35,511 bases of DNA, taken from Actinomadura sp. GC306. Its GTDB lineage: Bacteria > Actinomycetota > Actinomycetes > Streptosporangiales > Streptosporangiaceae. The notes beneath the pieces were generated by a model. The model ran no database searches, was not told the DNA's origin, and saw only the letters and a list, made by a program, of their open reading frames with translations. The stretch covers positions 1 through 35,511 of the forward strand of contig NZ_SMKM01000031.1 in the NCBI RefSeq assembly GCF_004348665.1, read 5' to 3'. Shown here in pieces: positions 15,991-25,200 of this stretch; the first letter of the stretch is position 1; the number at the start of each line of letters is the position of its first letter. Both the position numbers and the translations under genes were made by a program.

Positions 15991-17135
15991 TGACTCTCCT
16001 TACTATTGCCGACGGAGTCGGCACGGGGGGCGTGGGGGGTCGCCCCCCCTCGTGATTGGCGGAGTACGGTGCGGAACGCGGCCATCTCCGCCGGGGTGCC
16101 GACGGTGACCCGCAGCCACTCGGGCGGCCCGACCTCGCGGATCAGCACGCCGCGTTCGAGCAGGTCCTCCCAGACCCTCCGGCGGTCCGGGAACGTCCCG
16201 AACAGGACGAAGTTGGCGTCGGAGTCGGCCACCGCGAAGCCCTCGCCGCGCAGCCACGCGACGAGGTCGTCGCGTTCGCGGCGCAGCGCGTCGACGCCGC
16301 CCAGCAGCTCCTCGCGGTGGGCGAGGGCCGTGCGGGCGACGGCCTGGGTGACGGCCGACAGGTGGTAGGGCAGCCGGACGAGCAGCAGCGCATGGAGGAC
16401 GGCGGGGGCGGCGGCCAGGTAGCCGAGCCGCGTCCCGGCCATCGCGAACGCCTTGGACATCGTCCGGGTGACGATCAGCCGCGGGTGGTCGTCCAGCAGC
16501 GTCAGCGCGGACGGCGTCTCCGCGCGGCGGAACTCGCCGTACGCCTCGTCGACGACGACCATGCCCGGCGCGGCGCCCGCGACGGCCTCGATCGTCTCCA
16601 GCGGCAGCGCGGTCCCGGTCGGGTTGTTCGGCGAGGTGAGGAACACGACGTCGGGGCGGTGCTCCTGGACGGCCGCGACGGCGCGGGCGGGGTCGATGCC
16701 GAAGTCCTCGTCGCGGTGGGCGCCGATCCAGCGCGTCCCCGACACCCCGGTGATGACCGGGTGCATCGAGTAGGACGGCTCGAAGCCGAGCGCGGTGCGG
16801 CCCGGCCCGCCGAACGCCAGCAGGATCTGCTGGAGGATCTCGTTGGAGCCGTTCGCCGCCCACACCCGGGCGGCGGTGAGCCCGGCGCCGGGGGTGTCGG
16901 TGTTGAGGAAGGCGGCGAGGTCCTCGCGGAGGGCGACGGCGTCGCGGTCGGGGTAGCGGTTCAGCGTCCCGGCGACGTCCATGACGGCGTCGCCGAGGGC
17001 CTTCACCAGCCGCTCGGACGGCGGGTAGGGGTTCTCGTTGGTGTTCAGCGCGTACGGGACGTCCAGCTGCGGCGCGCCGTAGGGTTCGCGGCCGCGCAGG
17101 TCGTCGCGCAGCGGCAGGTCGCCGAGGGAGGTCAC
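15987..17135 (-). CDS. hisC: histidinol-phosphate aminotransferase
   Basis: HisC transfers an amino group from glutamate to imidazole acetol phosphate, using PLP. The 382-residue fold-type I aminotransferase shows N-T-N-E-N-P-Y-P-P near the start, the P-N-N-P-T-G block, V-V-D-E-A-Y-G-E-F, the PLP-binding Lys in T-R-T-M-S-K-A-F and the phosphate-binding Arg in G-T-R-L-G-Y. The frame is open far upstream, but GTG 17135 overlaps the hisD stop by GTGA and is the expected family start. The last 20 residues are polar and probably disordered. Confidence 0.95.
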   Translation of the reverse strand: MTSLGDLPLRDDLRGREPYGAPQLDVPYALNTNENPYPPSERLVKALGDAVMDVAGTLNRYPDRDAVALREDLAAFLNTDTPGAGLTAARVWAANGSNEILQQILLAFGGPGRTALGFEPSYSMHPVITGVSGTRWIGAHRDEDFGIDPARAVAAVQEHRPDVVFLTSPNNPTGTALPLETIEAVAGAAPGMVVVDEAYGEFRRAETPSALTLLDDHPRLIVTRTMSKAFAMAGTRLGYLAAAPAVLHALLLVRLPYHLSAVTQAVARTALAHREELLGGVDALRRERDDLVAWLRGEGFAVADSDANFVLFGTFPDRRRVWEDLLERGVLIREVGPPEWLRVTVGTPAEMAAFRTVLRQSRGGATPHAPRADSVGNSKESQ

Positions 17136-18439
17136 GACGGGATCGTCCAATCGAAGCGGGCCTTCAGCGCGGCGCCGTGGGCGGGCAGGTCCTCGGCCTC
17201 GGCGAGCGCGACGACGCGGGCCGTGGCCTCCGCGAGTGCGTCGCGGTCGTACTCCACGACGTGGACGCCGCGCAGGAACGACTGGACCGACAGCCCGGAC
17301 GAGTGGCACGCGCACCCGCCGGTCGGCAGGACGTGGTTGGACCCGGCGAGGTAGTCGCCGAGCGAGACCGGCGCGTGCCGCCCCACGAAGATCGCCCCGG
17401 CGTTGCGGACGCGGGCGGCGACGGCGGCGGCGTCCGCGGTGTGGATCTCCAGGTGCTCGGCGGCGTAGGCGTCCACGACCTTCAGGCCCGCCTCGACGTC
17501 GTCGACGAGCACGATGCCGGACTGCCGGCCGGCGAGCGCCTCGGTGATCCGCTCGGTGTGCCGGGTGCGGGCGACCTGCGCCTTCAGCTCGGTCTCGACC
17601 TCGTCGGCGAGCGCCGCCGAGTCGGTGACCAGCACGGCGGCGGCGAGCGTGTCGTGCTCGGCCTGGCTGATCAGGTCGGCGGCGACGTCGACGGGGTCGG
17701 CGGTGGCGTCGGCGAGGATCGCGATCTCGGTGGGGCCGGCCTCGGCGTCGATGCCGATCACGCCCTTGAGCAGCCGCTTGGCGGCGGCGACGTAGACGTT
17801 GCCGGGGCCGGTGACGAGGTCGGCGCGGGGGCACTCCTCGGTGCCGTAGGCGAACATCGCGATCGCCTGCGCGCCGCCGGCCGCGTACACCTCGTCGACG
17901 CCGAGCAGCGCGCACGCGGCGAGGATCGACGGGTGCGGCAGGCCGCCGAAGTCGCGCTGCGCGGGCGAGGTGACGGCGAGGGATGCGACGCCGGCCTCCT
18001 GCGCGGGGACGACGTTCATGACCACGCTGGACGGGTACACGGCGTTCCCGCCCGGCACGTACAGGCCGACCCGCCCGACCGGGATCCAGCGCTCGGTGAC
18101 GGTGCCGCCCGGCACCACCTGCGTGGTGACGTCGGTGCGGCGCTGGTCGCGGTGGACGAGCCGCGCCCGGCGGATGCTCTCCTCCAGCGCGTCGCGGACG
18201 GCCGGGTCGAGGGCGGCGAGGGCCTGGTGGACGTCCTCGACCGGGACCCGGACCGCGTCCAGTTCCACCCCGTCGAAGGTCTTCGTGTACTCCCGGACCG
18301 CCGCGGCGCCCCGATGCCGGACGTCCTCGCAGATCGGCCGCACCTTGGCAAGGGCGGCCTCGACGTCGAGTTCGGCGCGGGGCAGCACGGAGCGCAGGTC
18401 GCCGGGCAGCGAGCCGCGCAGGTCGGTTCGGGAAATCAC
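17132..18439 (-). CDS. hisD: histidinol dehydrogenase
   Basis: HisD oxidises histidinol to histidine in two NAD-dependent steps and needs zinc. The 435-residue length is normal. Motifs include [23 protein letters not shown], the metal-site Q-A-E-H-D and A-E-H-L-E-I-H, and the C-terminal L-P-T-G-G-C-A segment. It is the first gene of the cluster running hisD-C-B-small gene-H-priA-F. The GTG start lies 6 nt after a TAGACT box, so the operon transcript is probably leaderless. A palindrome at 18479-18495 lies just upstream of the promoter. Confidence 0.96.
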   Translation of the reverse strand: MISRTDLRGSLPGDLRSVLPRAELDVEAALAKVRPICEDVRHRGAAAVREYTKTFDGVELDAVRVPVEDVHQALAALDPAVRDALEESIRRARLVHRDQRRTDVTTQVVPGGTVTERWIPVGRVGLYVPGGNAVYPSSVVMNVVPAQEAGVASLAVTSPAQRDFGGLPHPSILAACALLGVDEVYAAGGAQAIAMFAYGTEECPRADLVTGPGNVYVAAAKRLLKGVIGIDAEAGPTEIAILADATADPVDVAADLISQAEHDTLAAAVLVTDSAALADEVETELKAQVARTRHTERITEALAGRQSGIVLVDDVEAGLKVVDAYAAEHLEIHTADAAAVAARVRNAGAIFVGRHAPVSLGDYLAGSNHVLPTGGCACHSSGLSVQSFLRGVHVVEYDRDALAEATARVVALAEAEDLPAHGAALKARFDWTIPS

Positions 18440-18445
18440 ACGTCC

Positions 18446-18451
18446 AGTCTA
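18446..18451 (-). promoter_or_regulatory. -10 box of the his operon, leaderless start
   Basis: TAGACT on the minus strand is followed by 6 nt and the hisD GTG. No convincing -35 is seen, which would fit dependence on an activator. Confidence 0.55.
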
Positions 18452-18478
18452 CGGAGTGCGATCCACCGCCCGCCCCGT

Positions 18479-18495
18479 GTCTCAGGTGCCGAGAC
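18479..18495. promoter_or_regulatory. palindrome GTCTC-N7-GAGAC upstream of hisD
   Basis: GTCTC (18479-18483) and GAGAC (18491-18495) are separated by 7 nt, centred about 48 bp upstream of the predicted hisD start. The same arms and spacing recur at 26807-26823. It may be an operator for a shared amino-acid regulator. A terminator role for the upstream PhzF-like gene is less likely, as no T-tract follows. Confidence 0.4.
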
Positions 18496-18506
18496 GGAGG
18501 TGTCGG

Positions 18507-19319
18507 TCACGCCAGGAACTCGCCGTCCAGGACGGTCACCGCCGCGCCGGAGAGGGCGACCCGGTCCCCGCGCAGCGCCACCCCGACGTACCCGCCGCGC
18601 GGCGACGCCTGGAAGCCGGTCATGGTGTCGCGGCCGAGGCGCCCGGCCCAGTACGGGGCGAGGGCGCAGTGCGCCGAGCCGGTGACGGAGTCCTCGCCGT
18701 CTCCGGGCAGCACCCGCGGGGCGAGGAACCGGGACACGAAGTCGTGGTCGCGGCCGGGCTCCGCCGCCGCGGTGACGATCACGCCGCGGGCGTCGATGGC
18801 GGCGAGCGCGGCGACGTCGGGGCCGAGCCCGCGGACGGCCGCCTCGTCGGCGACCTCGGCGAGCACGTCGTTCTGGACGTTGCGCCCGGCCGCGAGCACG
18901 GGCACGCCGAGCGCCTCGGCGAGCCCGGCGGGGACGTCGACGGGGTCGGGCGGGCAGGCGGGGAAGTCCATCGACAGGCCGCCGGCCTCGTCCCGGGTCA
19001 CGGTGAGGACGCCGCTCCGCAGCGTCCGGAAGCGAATCGGCGCGCCGGGCGGCGCGGTCCCGGTGGTGTAGAGGGCGTGCGCGGCGCCCAGGGTCGCGTG
19101 ACCGCACAGCGCGACCTCCACCAGGGGTGTGAACCAGCGCAGCTCGAACTCCGCGCCGGGGTCGTCGACGGGGCGGACGAACGCCGTCTCGGCGTGCTTC
19201 ATCTCGGCGGCGACCCGCTGCATCCAGCCGGCGCCGGCGGCGTCCTGGAGCAGGCACACCGCGGCGGGGTTGCCTGCGAACGGGCGGTCGGTGAAGGCGT
19301 CCACGACGAGCATCCTCAT
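18507..19319 (-). CDS. PhzF-like isomerase/epimerase
   Basis: This 270-residue protein belongs to the PhzF/diaminopimelate-epimerase-fold family. It has D-A-F-T-x-x-P-F-A-G-N-P-A-A-V at the N-terminus, the catalytic-type Glu44 in K-H-A-E-T-A-F-V, C-G-H-A-T-L-G and G-E-D-S-V-T-G-S-A-H-C. These are the two half-barrel signatures in the correct order. No phenazine genes are nearby, so the substrate is unknown and phenazine synthesis should not be assumed. ATG 19319 lies 7 nt after TAGCGT (19327-19332), which suggests a leaderless mRNA. The gene reads toward hisD but is separated from it by a promoter. Confidence 0.9.
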   Translation of the reverse strand: MRMLVVDAFTDRPFAGNPAAVCLLQDAAGAGWMQRVAAEMKHAETAFVRPVDDPGAEFELRWFTPLVEVALCGHATLGAAHALYTTGTAPPGAPIRFRTLRSGVLTVTRDEAGGLSMDFPACPPDPVDVPAGLAEALGVPVLAAGRNVQNDVLAEVADEAAVRGLGPDVAALAAIDARGVIVTAAAEPGRDHDFVSRFLAPRVLPGDGEDSVTGSAHCALAPYWAGRLGRDTMTGFQASPRGGYVGVALRGDRVALSGAAVTVLDGEFLA

Positions 19320-19326
19320 GCCGCCG

Positions 19327-19332
19327 ACGCTA
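19327..19332 (-). promoter_or_regulatory. -10 box of the PhzF-like gene
   Basis: TAGCGT on the minus strand lies 7 nt before the ATG, the leaderless spacing. The identical hexamer serves azlC at 27461-27466. Confidence 0.5.
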
Positions 19333-19381
19333 CCGGCCGCCCCGGGCGCCGCCGTCTTGACCGGCGAGATGACTCCGCGGC

Positions 19382-19394
19382 TTCACAGTGTGAA
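19382..19394. promoter_or_regulatory. operator-like palindrome in a divergent promoter region
   Basis: TTCACA-G-TGTGAA is a perfect palindrome with a central base. It lies between the divergent PhzF-like and Lon-domain genes. The arms resemble CRP-type half-sites in inverted order. The binding protein is unknown. Confidence 0.45.
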
Positions 19395-19404
19395 AAACGA
19401 GCCC

Positions 19405-19434
19405 TTACCAAGATCATTCAGTTGGACGTACGCT
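19405..19434 (+). promoter_or_regulatory. promoter of the Lon-domain gene
   Basis: TTACCA (19405-19410), an 18-bp spacer and TACGCT (19429-19434) predict a start near 19441, about 47 nt before the GTG at 19488. Confidence 0.45.
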
Positions 19435-19487
19435 GGCGTAGGCGAGGCGTCTTCCCCGGGGCGCCCGGACAGCGTGGGAGATGAAGT

Positions 19488-20150
19488 GTGACCGAGCGGC
19501 TCGCCCTGTTCCCCCTGGGCACCGTGCTGTTCCCAGGGCTCGTCCTCCCGCTGCACCTGTTCGAGGACCGGTACCGGCGGCTCGTCTCCGACCTGCTGGA
19601 CCGGCCCGAGCCCCGCGGCTTCGGCGTCGTCGGCATCGAGCTCGGCCACGAGGTCGGCGAGGGCGCGGCGCACCGGCTCGCCGAGGTCGGCTGCGTCGCC
19701 GAGCTGCGCGAGAGCACCCGGCACCCCGACGGGCGGTACGACATCGTGACGGTCGGCTCGCGGCGGTTCCGGCTGAAGGAGCTGGACCGGTCCCGCCCCT
19801 ACCTGCAGGGCGAGGTCGAGTACCTCCCCGAGGAGCTCGGCGCGGACCCCTGGGCCGTCGCGCGGCGGGTCCACCGGCTGTACCGGCTGTACCGGCACCG
19901 CATGGCCGCCGCCGGGGCCGGCGCCTTCGGCGAGGAGACGGTGCCCGCCGAGCCGGTCGCCCTCTCCTACATGATCGCGGCGTCGCTCGTCCTGGACGGC
20001 CACGACAAGCAGCGGCTGCTGGAGTGCGAGGACGCCACCCTCCGCCTGGAGGCCGAACGCGACCTGCTGGCCAGGGAGAACCGCATCCTGGACGTGCTCC
20101 CCATGATCCCCGCCGGGCAGTTCCTGGACGGGTCGTTCCACCCCAACTGA
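19488..20150 (+). CDS. Lon N-terminal (substrate-binding) domain protein
   Basis: The 220-residue protein is a stand-alone version of the N-terminal domain of Lon protease. It has L-A-L-F-P-L-G-T-V-L-F-P-G-L-V-L-P-L-H-L-F-E-x-R-Y at the start, F-G-V-V-G-I-E and Y-D-I-V-T-V-G-S-R-R-F-R-L. The second half is helical and lacks any ATPase or protease domain, so it is not a broken lon gene: length and composition match the free family. Its role, perhaps a peptide or protein binder, is not established. It lies 23 bp before the YbaK-type gene and may be cotranscribed with it. Confidence 0.88.
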   Translation: MTERLALFPLGTVLFPGLVLPLHLFEDRYRRLVSDLLDRPEPRGFGVVGIELGHEVGEGAAHRLAEVGCVAELRESTRHPDGRYDIVTVGSRRFRLKELDRSRPYLQGEVEYLPEELGADPWAVARRVHRLYRLYRHRMAAAGAGAFGEETVPAEPVALSYMIAASLVLDGHDKQRLLECEDATLRLEAERDLLARENRILDVLPMIPAGQFLDGSFHPN

Positions 20151-20173
20151 CGCGAACGCGGGAGACTGCCCCC

Positions 20174-20707
20174 ATGAGCACCGCGAAGTCCAAGGGCGGC
20201 AAGGCGGGCAAGGGCGGCAGGGCGGGCCGCGGCGGCACCGGCACGCCCGCGACCGTCGCCGCCGCCCAGGCCGGGATCGAGTACACGCTGCACTCCTACG
20301 AGGCCGACCCGGACGCCGAGTCCTACGGGGAGGCCGCCGCCGACGCCCTCGGCGTCCCGCACGGGCGGCTGTTCAAGACGCTGCTCGCGGAGGTCGACGG
20401 GCGGCTGACCGTCGGCGTCGTCCCCGTCTCGGCGACCCTGGACCTGAAGGCGCTCGCCGCGGCCGCGGGCGGCAAGAAGGCGCGGATGGCCGACCCCCGC
20501 GACGCCGAGCGCGCCACCGGCTACGTCGTCGGCGGGATCAGCCCGCTCGGGCAGCGCCGGACGCTGCCGACCGTGGTCGACGAGTCGGTGTCAGCGCTCG
20601 GGACCGTCTACGTCTCGGCCGGCCGGCGCGGCCTCCAGATCGAACTCGTGCCCGCCGACCTCGTCCGCCTCACCGGCGCCGAGGTCGCCCCTATCGCCCG
20701 CGGGTAG
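20174..20707 (+). CDS. ybaK: YbaK/EbsC-type Cys-tRNA(Pro) deacylase
   Basis: YbaK-type proteins hydrolyse mischarged Cys-tRNA(Pro) in trans. The 177-residue protein starts with a flexible Lys/Gly-rich stretch (about 1-25), followed by the YbaK domain. Visible features are the typical L-H-S-Y-E, the conserved Lys in R-L-F-K-T-L-L-A, A-T-G-Y-V-V-G-G-I-S-P-L-G-Q and the C-terminal L-Q-I-E-L-V-P-A-D-L. ATG 20174 follows GGGAGA. The last 117 bp are overlapped on the opposite strand by the convergent membrane-protein gene, which is unusually long for a coding overlap. Confidence 0.9.
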   Translation: MSTAKSKGGKAGKGGRAGRGGTGTPATVAAAQAGIEYTLHSYEADPDAESYGEAAADALGVPHGRLFKTLLAEVDGRLTVGVVPVSATLDLKALAAAAGGKKARMADPRDAERATGYVVGGISPLGQRRTLPTVVDESVSALGTVYVSAGRRGLQIELVPADLVRLTGAEVAPIARG

Positions 20708-21208
20708 CCGCCGGACGACCAGCTCCAGCAGCCCGTACGCGCCGACGGCGGGCAGCGCCCAGCCGACCAGCAGGCCCCTCGCGCGCAGGTCGGCGACGCC
20801 GGTCACGGTGCTCCCGTCGCGCGCCGTCCGGACCGCCTCCTGGAAGTCCGCCAGCCCGACCAGGTGGCCGGTCCGCCAGGCGAGCACGGCCGCGGCGCAG
20901 CCGCCCGCCGCCAGCCCGAGCAGCAGCGCGATGTCGTTGCCGCGGCCGCCCGCCGCGTAGCCGGCGGCACCGCACAGCAGGCCCGCGACCAGGCATATCG
21001 CGGCGAACCGCACGTCCGCCCCGATCGGGCCCTGGCCTTCCGGGTCGGCGAGGAGGACCTCACCCTGGACGATCACATACGTCACCTCGGGGACCGTGGC
21101 GGCCCAGAGCAGCCCCGCGACGGGGCCGAGGAGGGCCATGATGGCGGCGATGACCACTCCAGCCGCCCAGGGCCTCGTCACCCAGAGCCTCCCCGCGCGT
21201 CCCCGCAC
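20591..21208 (-). CDS. membrane protein, possibly DUF2567-like
   Basis: The 205-residue form begins at GTG 21208 and has four hydrophobic segments (near 13-36, 68-88, 92-110 and 142-160). An extracytoplasmic loop sits after the first helix (V-P-E-V-T-Y-V-I-V-Q-G-E-V-L-L-A-D). The layout resembles actinobacterial DUF2567 proteins, but I am not sure. AGGAG lies 8 nt before GTG 21208. An alternative GTG at 21235 lies 10 nt after TAGGCT (21246-21251), so a longer form with nine extra residues is possible. The last 39 residues are hydrophilic and encoded opposite the ybaK 3' end. Confidence 0.7.
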   Translation of the reverse strand: MRGRAGRLWVTRPWAAGVVIAAIMALLGPVAGLLWAATVPEVTYVIVQGEVLLADPEGQGPIGADVRFAAICLVAGLLCGAAGYAAGGRGNDIALLLGLAAGGCAAAVLAWRTGHLVGLADFQEAVRTARDGSTVTGVADLRARGLLVGWALPAVGAYGLLELVVRRLPAGDRGDLGAGEADEVGGHEFDLEAAPAGRDVDGPER

Positions 21209-21245
21209 CTCGTACGCTCCTAGATGTGAGTCCACTGACAGCGAA

Positions 21246-21251
21246 AGCCTA
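21246..21251 (-). promoter_or_regulatory. -10 box of the DUF2567-like gene
   Basis: TAGGCT on the minus strand would start transcription near 21238, ahead of both possible start codons (21235 and 21208). Confidence 0.4.
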
Positions 21252-21290
21252 GCCTGCCCGATTCCGGCCCACGATCGCCTCGACTACTGG

Positions 21291-21296
21291 GATAAT
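21291..21296 (+). promoter_or_regulatory. extended -10 box of the DUF6882-like gene
   Basis: GATAAT preceded by TGG (extended -10 form) lies 9 nt before the ATG at 21306. It predicts a leaderless or nearly leaderless mRNA. Confidence 0.5.
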
Positions 21297-21305
21297 GTGC
21301 CCGAC

Positions 21306-22016
21306 ATGTCCGGATTCAGTCCCGCGTTCGAACGCCTCGGCGCCGCGCTGGCGGCCGTCGTCCTGCAGCAGCAGGAGACGCTCGCCGAGTTCCTGCCGCG
21401 CGAGGACTGGAGCGCCGACCTGACCGCCCGCACCTATTCCAGCGGCGGCGTCACCGTCCGGGTCTCACTGCTCGGCAGCTACGCCGCCCGCGAGCGGACC
21501 TGGCTGTGGGGCTGGGCGAACCCCCAGTTCGGCGACGCGCACCCCGCCGTCGCCCCCACGCTGGGCATCCGGGCCCTCGGCGAACGGCTCGGCATCACCG
21601 AGTTCACCACCCCCGAGGTCGACCTGTCCTGGTACGAGGGCCCCGCCGGGCACGGCGGCGAACTCGTCGCGATGGCCGCCGGCGGCGTCCTCGGCGGCGG
21701 CGGATACATCGGCGCCGGCTACGACGGCGGCTCCGCCTACCTCCACGTCGACGACCCGCAGGCGCCGCCCGCGCGATGGGACGCCGTCACCGTCCCCCGC
21801 CTGCTGGCCAACGCCGCCGCACTGTTCCCGCACGAACCGCGGCTGACCCTCGCGGGCCTGCTGTCCCACCACCGCGTCCCGTACCGGCAGACCGACGTGC
21901 TGACCGAGGCCCCGCTCCCCGGCGGCGGAACCGCCCGCGCCACCTTCGACGGCCTCGGCCGCTTCGTCAACTGGAAAGCGGAGCTCATTGCAGAGCCCTT
22001 GGCGGTCAGGCGCTAG
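21306..22016 (+). CDS. DUF6882-like protein
   Basis: The 236-residue soluble protein has the pattern I associate with DUF6882: L-P-R-E-D-W-S-A-D, V-S-L-L-G-S-Y, T-W-L-W-G-W-A-N-P and I-R-A-L-G-E-R-L-G-I-T-E-F-T-T-P-E. No catalytic motif is evident and the function is unknown. The start at 21306 is set by the -10 box just upstream. The frame continues upstream to 21096, but that would run through the promoter. The last eight codons and the stop lie inside the first copy of a 67-bp repeat, so the natural C-terminus may have been replaced by repeat sequence. Confidence 0.75.
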   Translation: MSGFSPAFERLGAALAAVVLQQQETLAEFLPREDWSADLTARTYSSGGVTVRVSLLGSYAARERTWLWGWANPQFGDAHPAVAPTLGIRALGERLGITEFTTPEVDLSWYEGPAGHGGELVAMAAGGVLGGGGYIGAGYDGGSAYLHVDDPQAPPARWDAVTVPRLLANAAALFPHEPRLTLAGLLSHHRVPYRQTDVLTEAPLPGGGTARATFDGLGRFVNWKAELIAEPLAVRR

Positions 22017-22054
22017 AGCGCCTTCCCTTCGGCGGGCACTGCGTGCGATCGCTG
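21988..22054. repeat. 67-bp repeat, copy 1
   Basis: Copy 1 matches copy 2 (22062-22128) at 66 of 67 positions; the single difference is A at 22017 against G at 22091. It contains a 7-bp inverted repeat, AGGCGCT-AG-AGCGCCT (22008-22023), with the stop codon of the DUF6882-like gene in its centre. The octamer GCGATCGC is at 22045-22052. No transposase or terminal inverted repeat is seen. Confidence 0.9.
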
Positions 22055-22061
22055 TGCTTAC

Positions 22062-22128
22062 TTGCAGAGCCCTTGGCGGTCAGGCGCTAGGGCGCCTTCC
22101 CTTCGGCGGGCACTGCGTGCGATCGCTG
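22062..22128. repeat. 67-bp repeat, copy 2
   Basis: Copy 2 follows copy 1 after 7 bp (74-bp period). It retains the inverted repeat with one changed base and the GCGATCGC octamer (22119-22126). The near identity implies recent duplication or active homogenisation. Confidence 0.9.
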
Positions 22129-22164
22129 CATCGCTCCGACTCGCCTAGCGGCTCGCTGCGCGAT

Positions 22165-22191
22165 CAGGCTTCTTGCTTCGCTCGAAGCCTG
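22165..22191. repeat. hairpin next to the twin repeat
   Basis: CAGGCTTC (22165-22172) and GAAGCCTG (22184-22191) form a perfect 8-bp stem with an 11-nt loop, between the repeat and the dnaE 3' end. A third GCGATCGC follows at 22201-22208. It may terminate dnaE transcription, although no T-tract is present. Confidence 0.55.
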
Positions 22192-22275
22192 CCTTCGGAC
22201 GCGATCGCAGACGTGGAGGTCGGCGCGGGGCTGGGGATAAGGACGATCTCCTTCTGCGGGTGGGCGCGCTGGGCT

Positions 22276-25200
22276 TCAGCCTAGGCAGGAGGGGCCCAGT
22301 AGTTGTTTCAGGTCGCCCATCAGGGCTGGGGACGGGGCTACTCGCAGGCGGTCGTCCAGGCGGACCACCGTGGTGCGCGGGCCGTTCTGGACGTGGAGGT
22401 GCACCTCGGCCGTGCCGGGGTGGGTGATCAGCACTTCCTTCAGGCGGGAGACCGTCGGGGGGGTGCAGCGGCCCAGCGGCATCGTGACCGAGAACGGGCC
22501 GGACGCGTCGGTGACCGTCAGGTCCGGCTGGGTGACCTCCATCGCGATGATCTTCGCGACGTCCTCGCGGCGGTCCAGCCTGCCCTTGACGACCAGGATC
22601 GCGTCCTCGGCGAGCAGGGTGGAGCACAGCTGGTACGACGACGGGAAGCAGAGCACCTCGATGGAGCCGGCGAGGTCCTCCAGCTGGAACATCGCCCACG
22701 AGTTGCCCTGCTTGGTGACCTTGCGCTGCAGGCCCGACAGCAGGCCCGCCACGATCACGACCTGGCCGTCCGGGCGCTCCCCCTCGTTCAGGGCGGCGAT
22801 CGCGCAGTCGGCCTCGCGCTCCAGGATGTGCTCCACGCCGAGGAGCGGGTGGTCGGACACGTACAGGCCGAGCATCTCCCGCTCGAACGCGAGCAGCGTC
22901 GTCTTGTCCCAGTCGTCGCCGTCGGGGATCGTGACCGCGAACGCGTCGTCGCCGCCGTCCTCCTCCAGCGCCCCGAAGAGGGAGTCCTGGCCGACGGCCT
23001 CCTTGCGCTTGATGTCGATGACGGAGTCGATGGCCTGCTCGTGCACCATGAGGAGCGACTTGCGCTTGTGCCGCAGTTCGTCGAACGCCCCGGCCTTGAT
23101 CAGCGACTCCACGACCCGCTTGTTGCACACGATCGGCGGGACCTTGTTGAGGAAGTCGTTGAAGTCGGTGTAGGCGCCCTTCTCCTTGCGGGCCGCGACG
23201 ATGCCGTCCACCACGTTGGTGCCGACGTTGCGGACGGCCGACAGCCCGAAGCGGATCTCGGTGTCGCCGAGCGGCGTGAAGTCGGCCTCGGAGGTGTTGA
23301 CGTCGGGCGGCAGGACGGTCAGCCCCATCCGGCGGCACTCGCTCAGGTAGAGGGCGCTCTTGTCCTTGTCGTCGCCGACGGACGTCAGCAGCGCGGCCAT
23401 GTACTCGGCCGGGTAGTTCGCCTTGAGGTAGGCCGTCCAGTAGGAGACGAGGCCGTAGGCGGCGGAGTGCGCCTTGTTGAACGCGTAGTCGGAGAACGGG
23501 ACGAGGATGTCCCACAGCGTCTTCACGGCCTCCTTGGAGAAGCCGTTGTCGACCATGCCCTGCTCGAAGCCGACGAACTGGGCGTCCAGCTCGGCCTTCT
23601 TCTTCTTGCCCATGACGCGGCGGAGCAGGTCCGCCTTGCCGAGCGTGTACCCCGCCACCTTCTGCGCGATCGCCATGACCTGCTCCTGGTAGACGATCAG
23701 GCCGTAGGTCGTGTCGAGGATCTCCCTGAGCGGCTCCTCCAGCTCGGGGTGGATCGGGGTGATCTCCTGCTGGCCGTTCTTGCGGAGCGCGTAGTTGGTG
23801 TGGGAGTTGGCGCCCATCGGGCCCGGCCGGTACAGGGCGCCGACGGCGGAGATGTCCTCGAAGTTGTCGGGCTTCATCAGCCGCAGCAGCGAGCGCATCG
23901 GGCCGCCGTCGAACTGGAACACGCCGAGGGTGTCGCCGCGGGCGAGCAGGTCGTAGGTCGGCTGGTCGTCCAGCGGGAGGTCGAGCAGGTTGACCTCGGT
24001 GCCCTTGTTCTTCCTGATGCCCTGGAGCGCGTCGTCGATGATCGTCAGGTTGCGCAGGCCGAGGAAGTCCATCTTCAGCAGGCCGAGCGTCTCGCAGGTC
24101 GGGTAGTCGAACTGCGTGATGATGGCGCCGTCGGCGTCCCGCCGCATGATCGGGATGTGGTCGGTGATCGACTCGCCGGACATGATGACCCCGGCGGCGT
24201 GCACGCCGGTCTGGCGGATCAGCCCCTCCAGGCCCTGCGCCAGGTCCATGATCTGCTTGACGTCGGTCTCTTCCTCGTACAGCTTGCGCAGCTCGCCCGC
24301 CTCGCCGTAGCGCGGGTGCTTCTCGTCGAAGATCCCCGACAGCGGGATGTCCTTGCCCATGACGGCGGGCGGGAACGCCTTGGAGATCCGGTCGCCGAGC
24401 GCGTAGGGGAAGCCGAGGACGCGGCCGGCGTCCTTGATGGCGGCCTTCGCCTTGATGGTGCCGAACGTGGCGATGAAGGAGACCTTGTCGGCCCCCCACT
24501 TCTCCGTCGTGTACTTGATGACCTCGGCGCGGCGGTCTTCAGGGAAGTCGATGTCGATGTCGGGCATGGACGCGCGCTCGGGGTTCAGGAACCGCTCGAA
24601 GATCAGCCCGTGCGGGATCGGGTCGAGGTCGGTGATGCCCATCGCGTACGCGATCAGCGAGCCCGCGGCGCTGCCGCGCCCCGGCCCGACGAGGATGCCG
24701 TTCTCCTTCGCCCAGTTGATGAAGTCGGCGACGACGAGGAAGTAGGACGGGTACCCCTTGCCGAGGATGACGCCCATCTCGTACTCGGCCTGCTCGCGGT
24801 ACCCGTCCGGCAGGCCGTCGGGGAAGCGGCGCTCCAGGCCCTTCCAGACCTCCTTGCGGAACCAGCTCTCCTCCGTCTCGCCCTCGGGGACGGGGAAGCG
24901 GGGCATGAGGTCCTTGGGCTCGAACATGCCGGCCGGGTCGACCCGCTCGGCGATCATGAGGGTGTTGCGGCAGCCCTCGGCCCAGATGTCGGACGTGTCG
25001 ATCCCGCGCATCTCGTCGGCGGTCTTGATGTAGTAGCCGCTGCCGTTGAAGCGGAACCGGTCGGGGTCGGCGAGCTGCTTGCCCACCTGGACGCACAGCA
25101 GCGCGTCGTGCGCGGTGGCCTCCGACTCGTGCGTGTAGTGCGAGTCGTTGGTGACCACCGGCGGGATGTTCAGCTTCTTGCCGATGTCGATCAGGCCCTG

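Noticed and set aside
18507..19319. Phenazine biosynthesis gene
   Set aside because: PhzF-fold proteins are widespread and no other phenazine gene is present, so only the family is called.
21988..22210. Insertion sequence or integron-like cassette
   Set aside because: No transposase or integrase, no terminal inverted repeats and no target duplication are seen around the 67-bp repeats.
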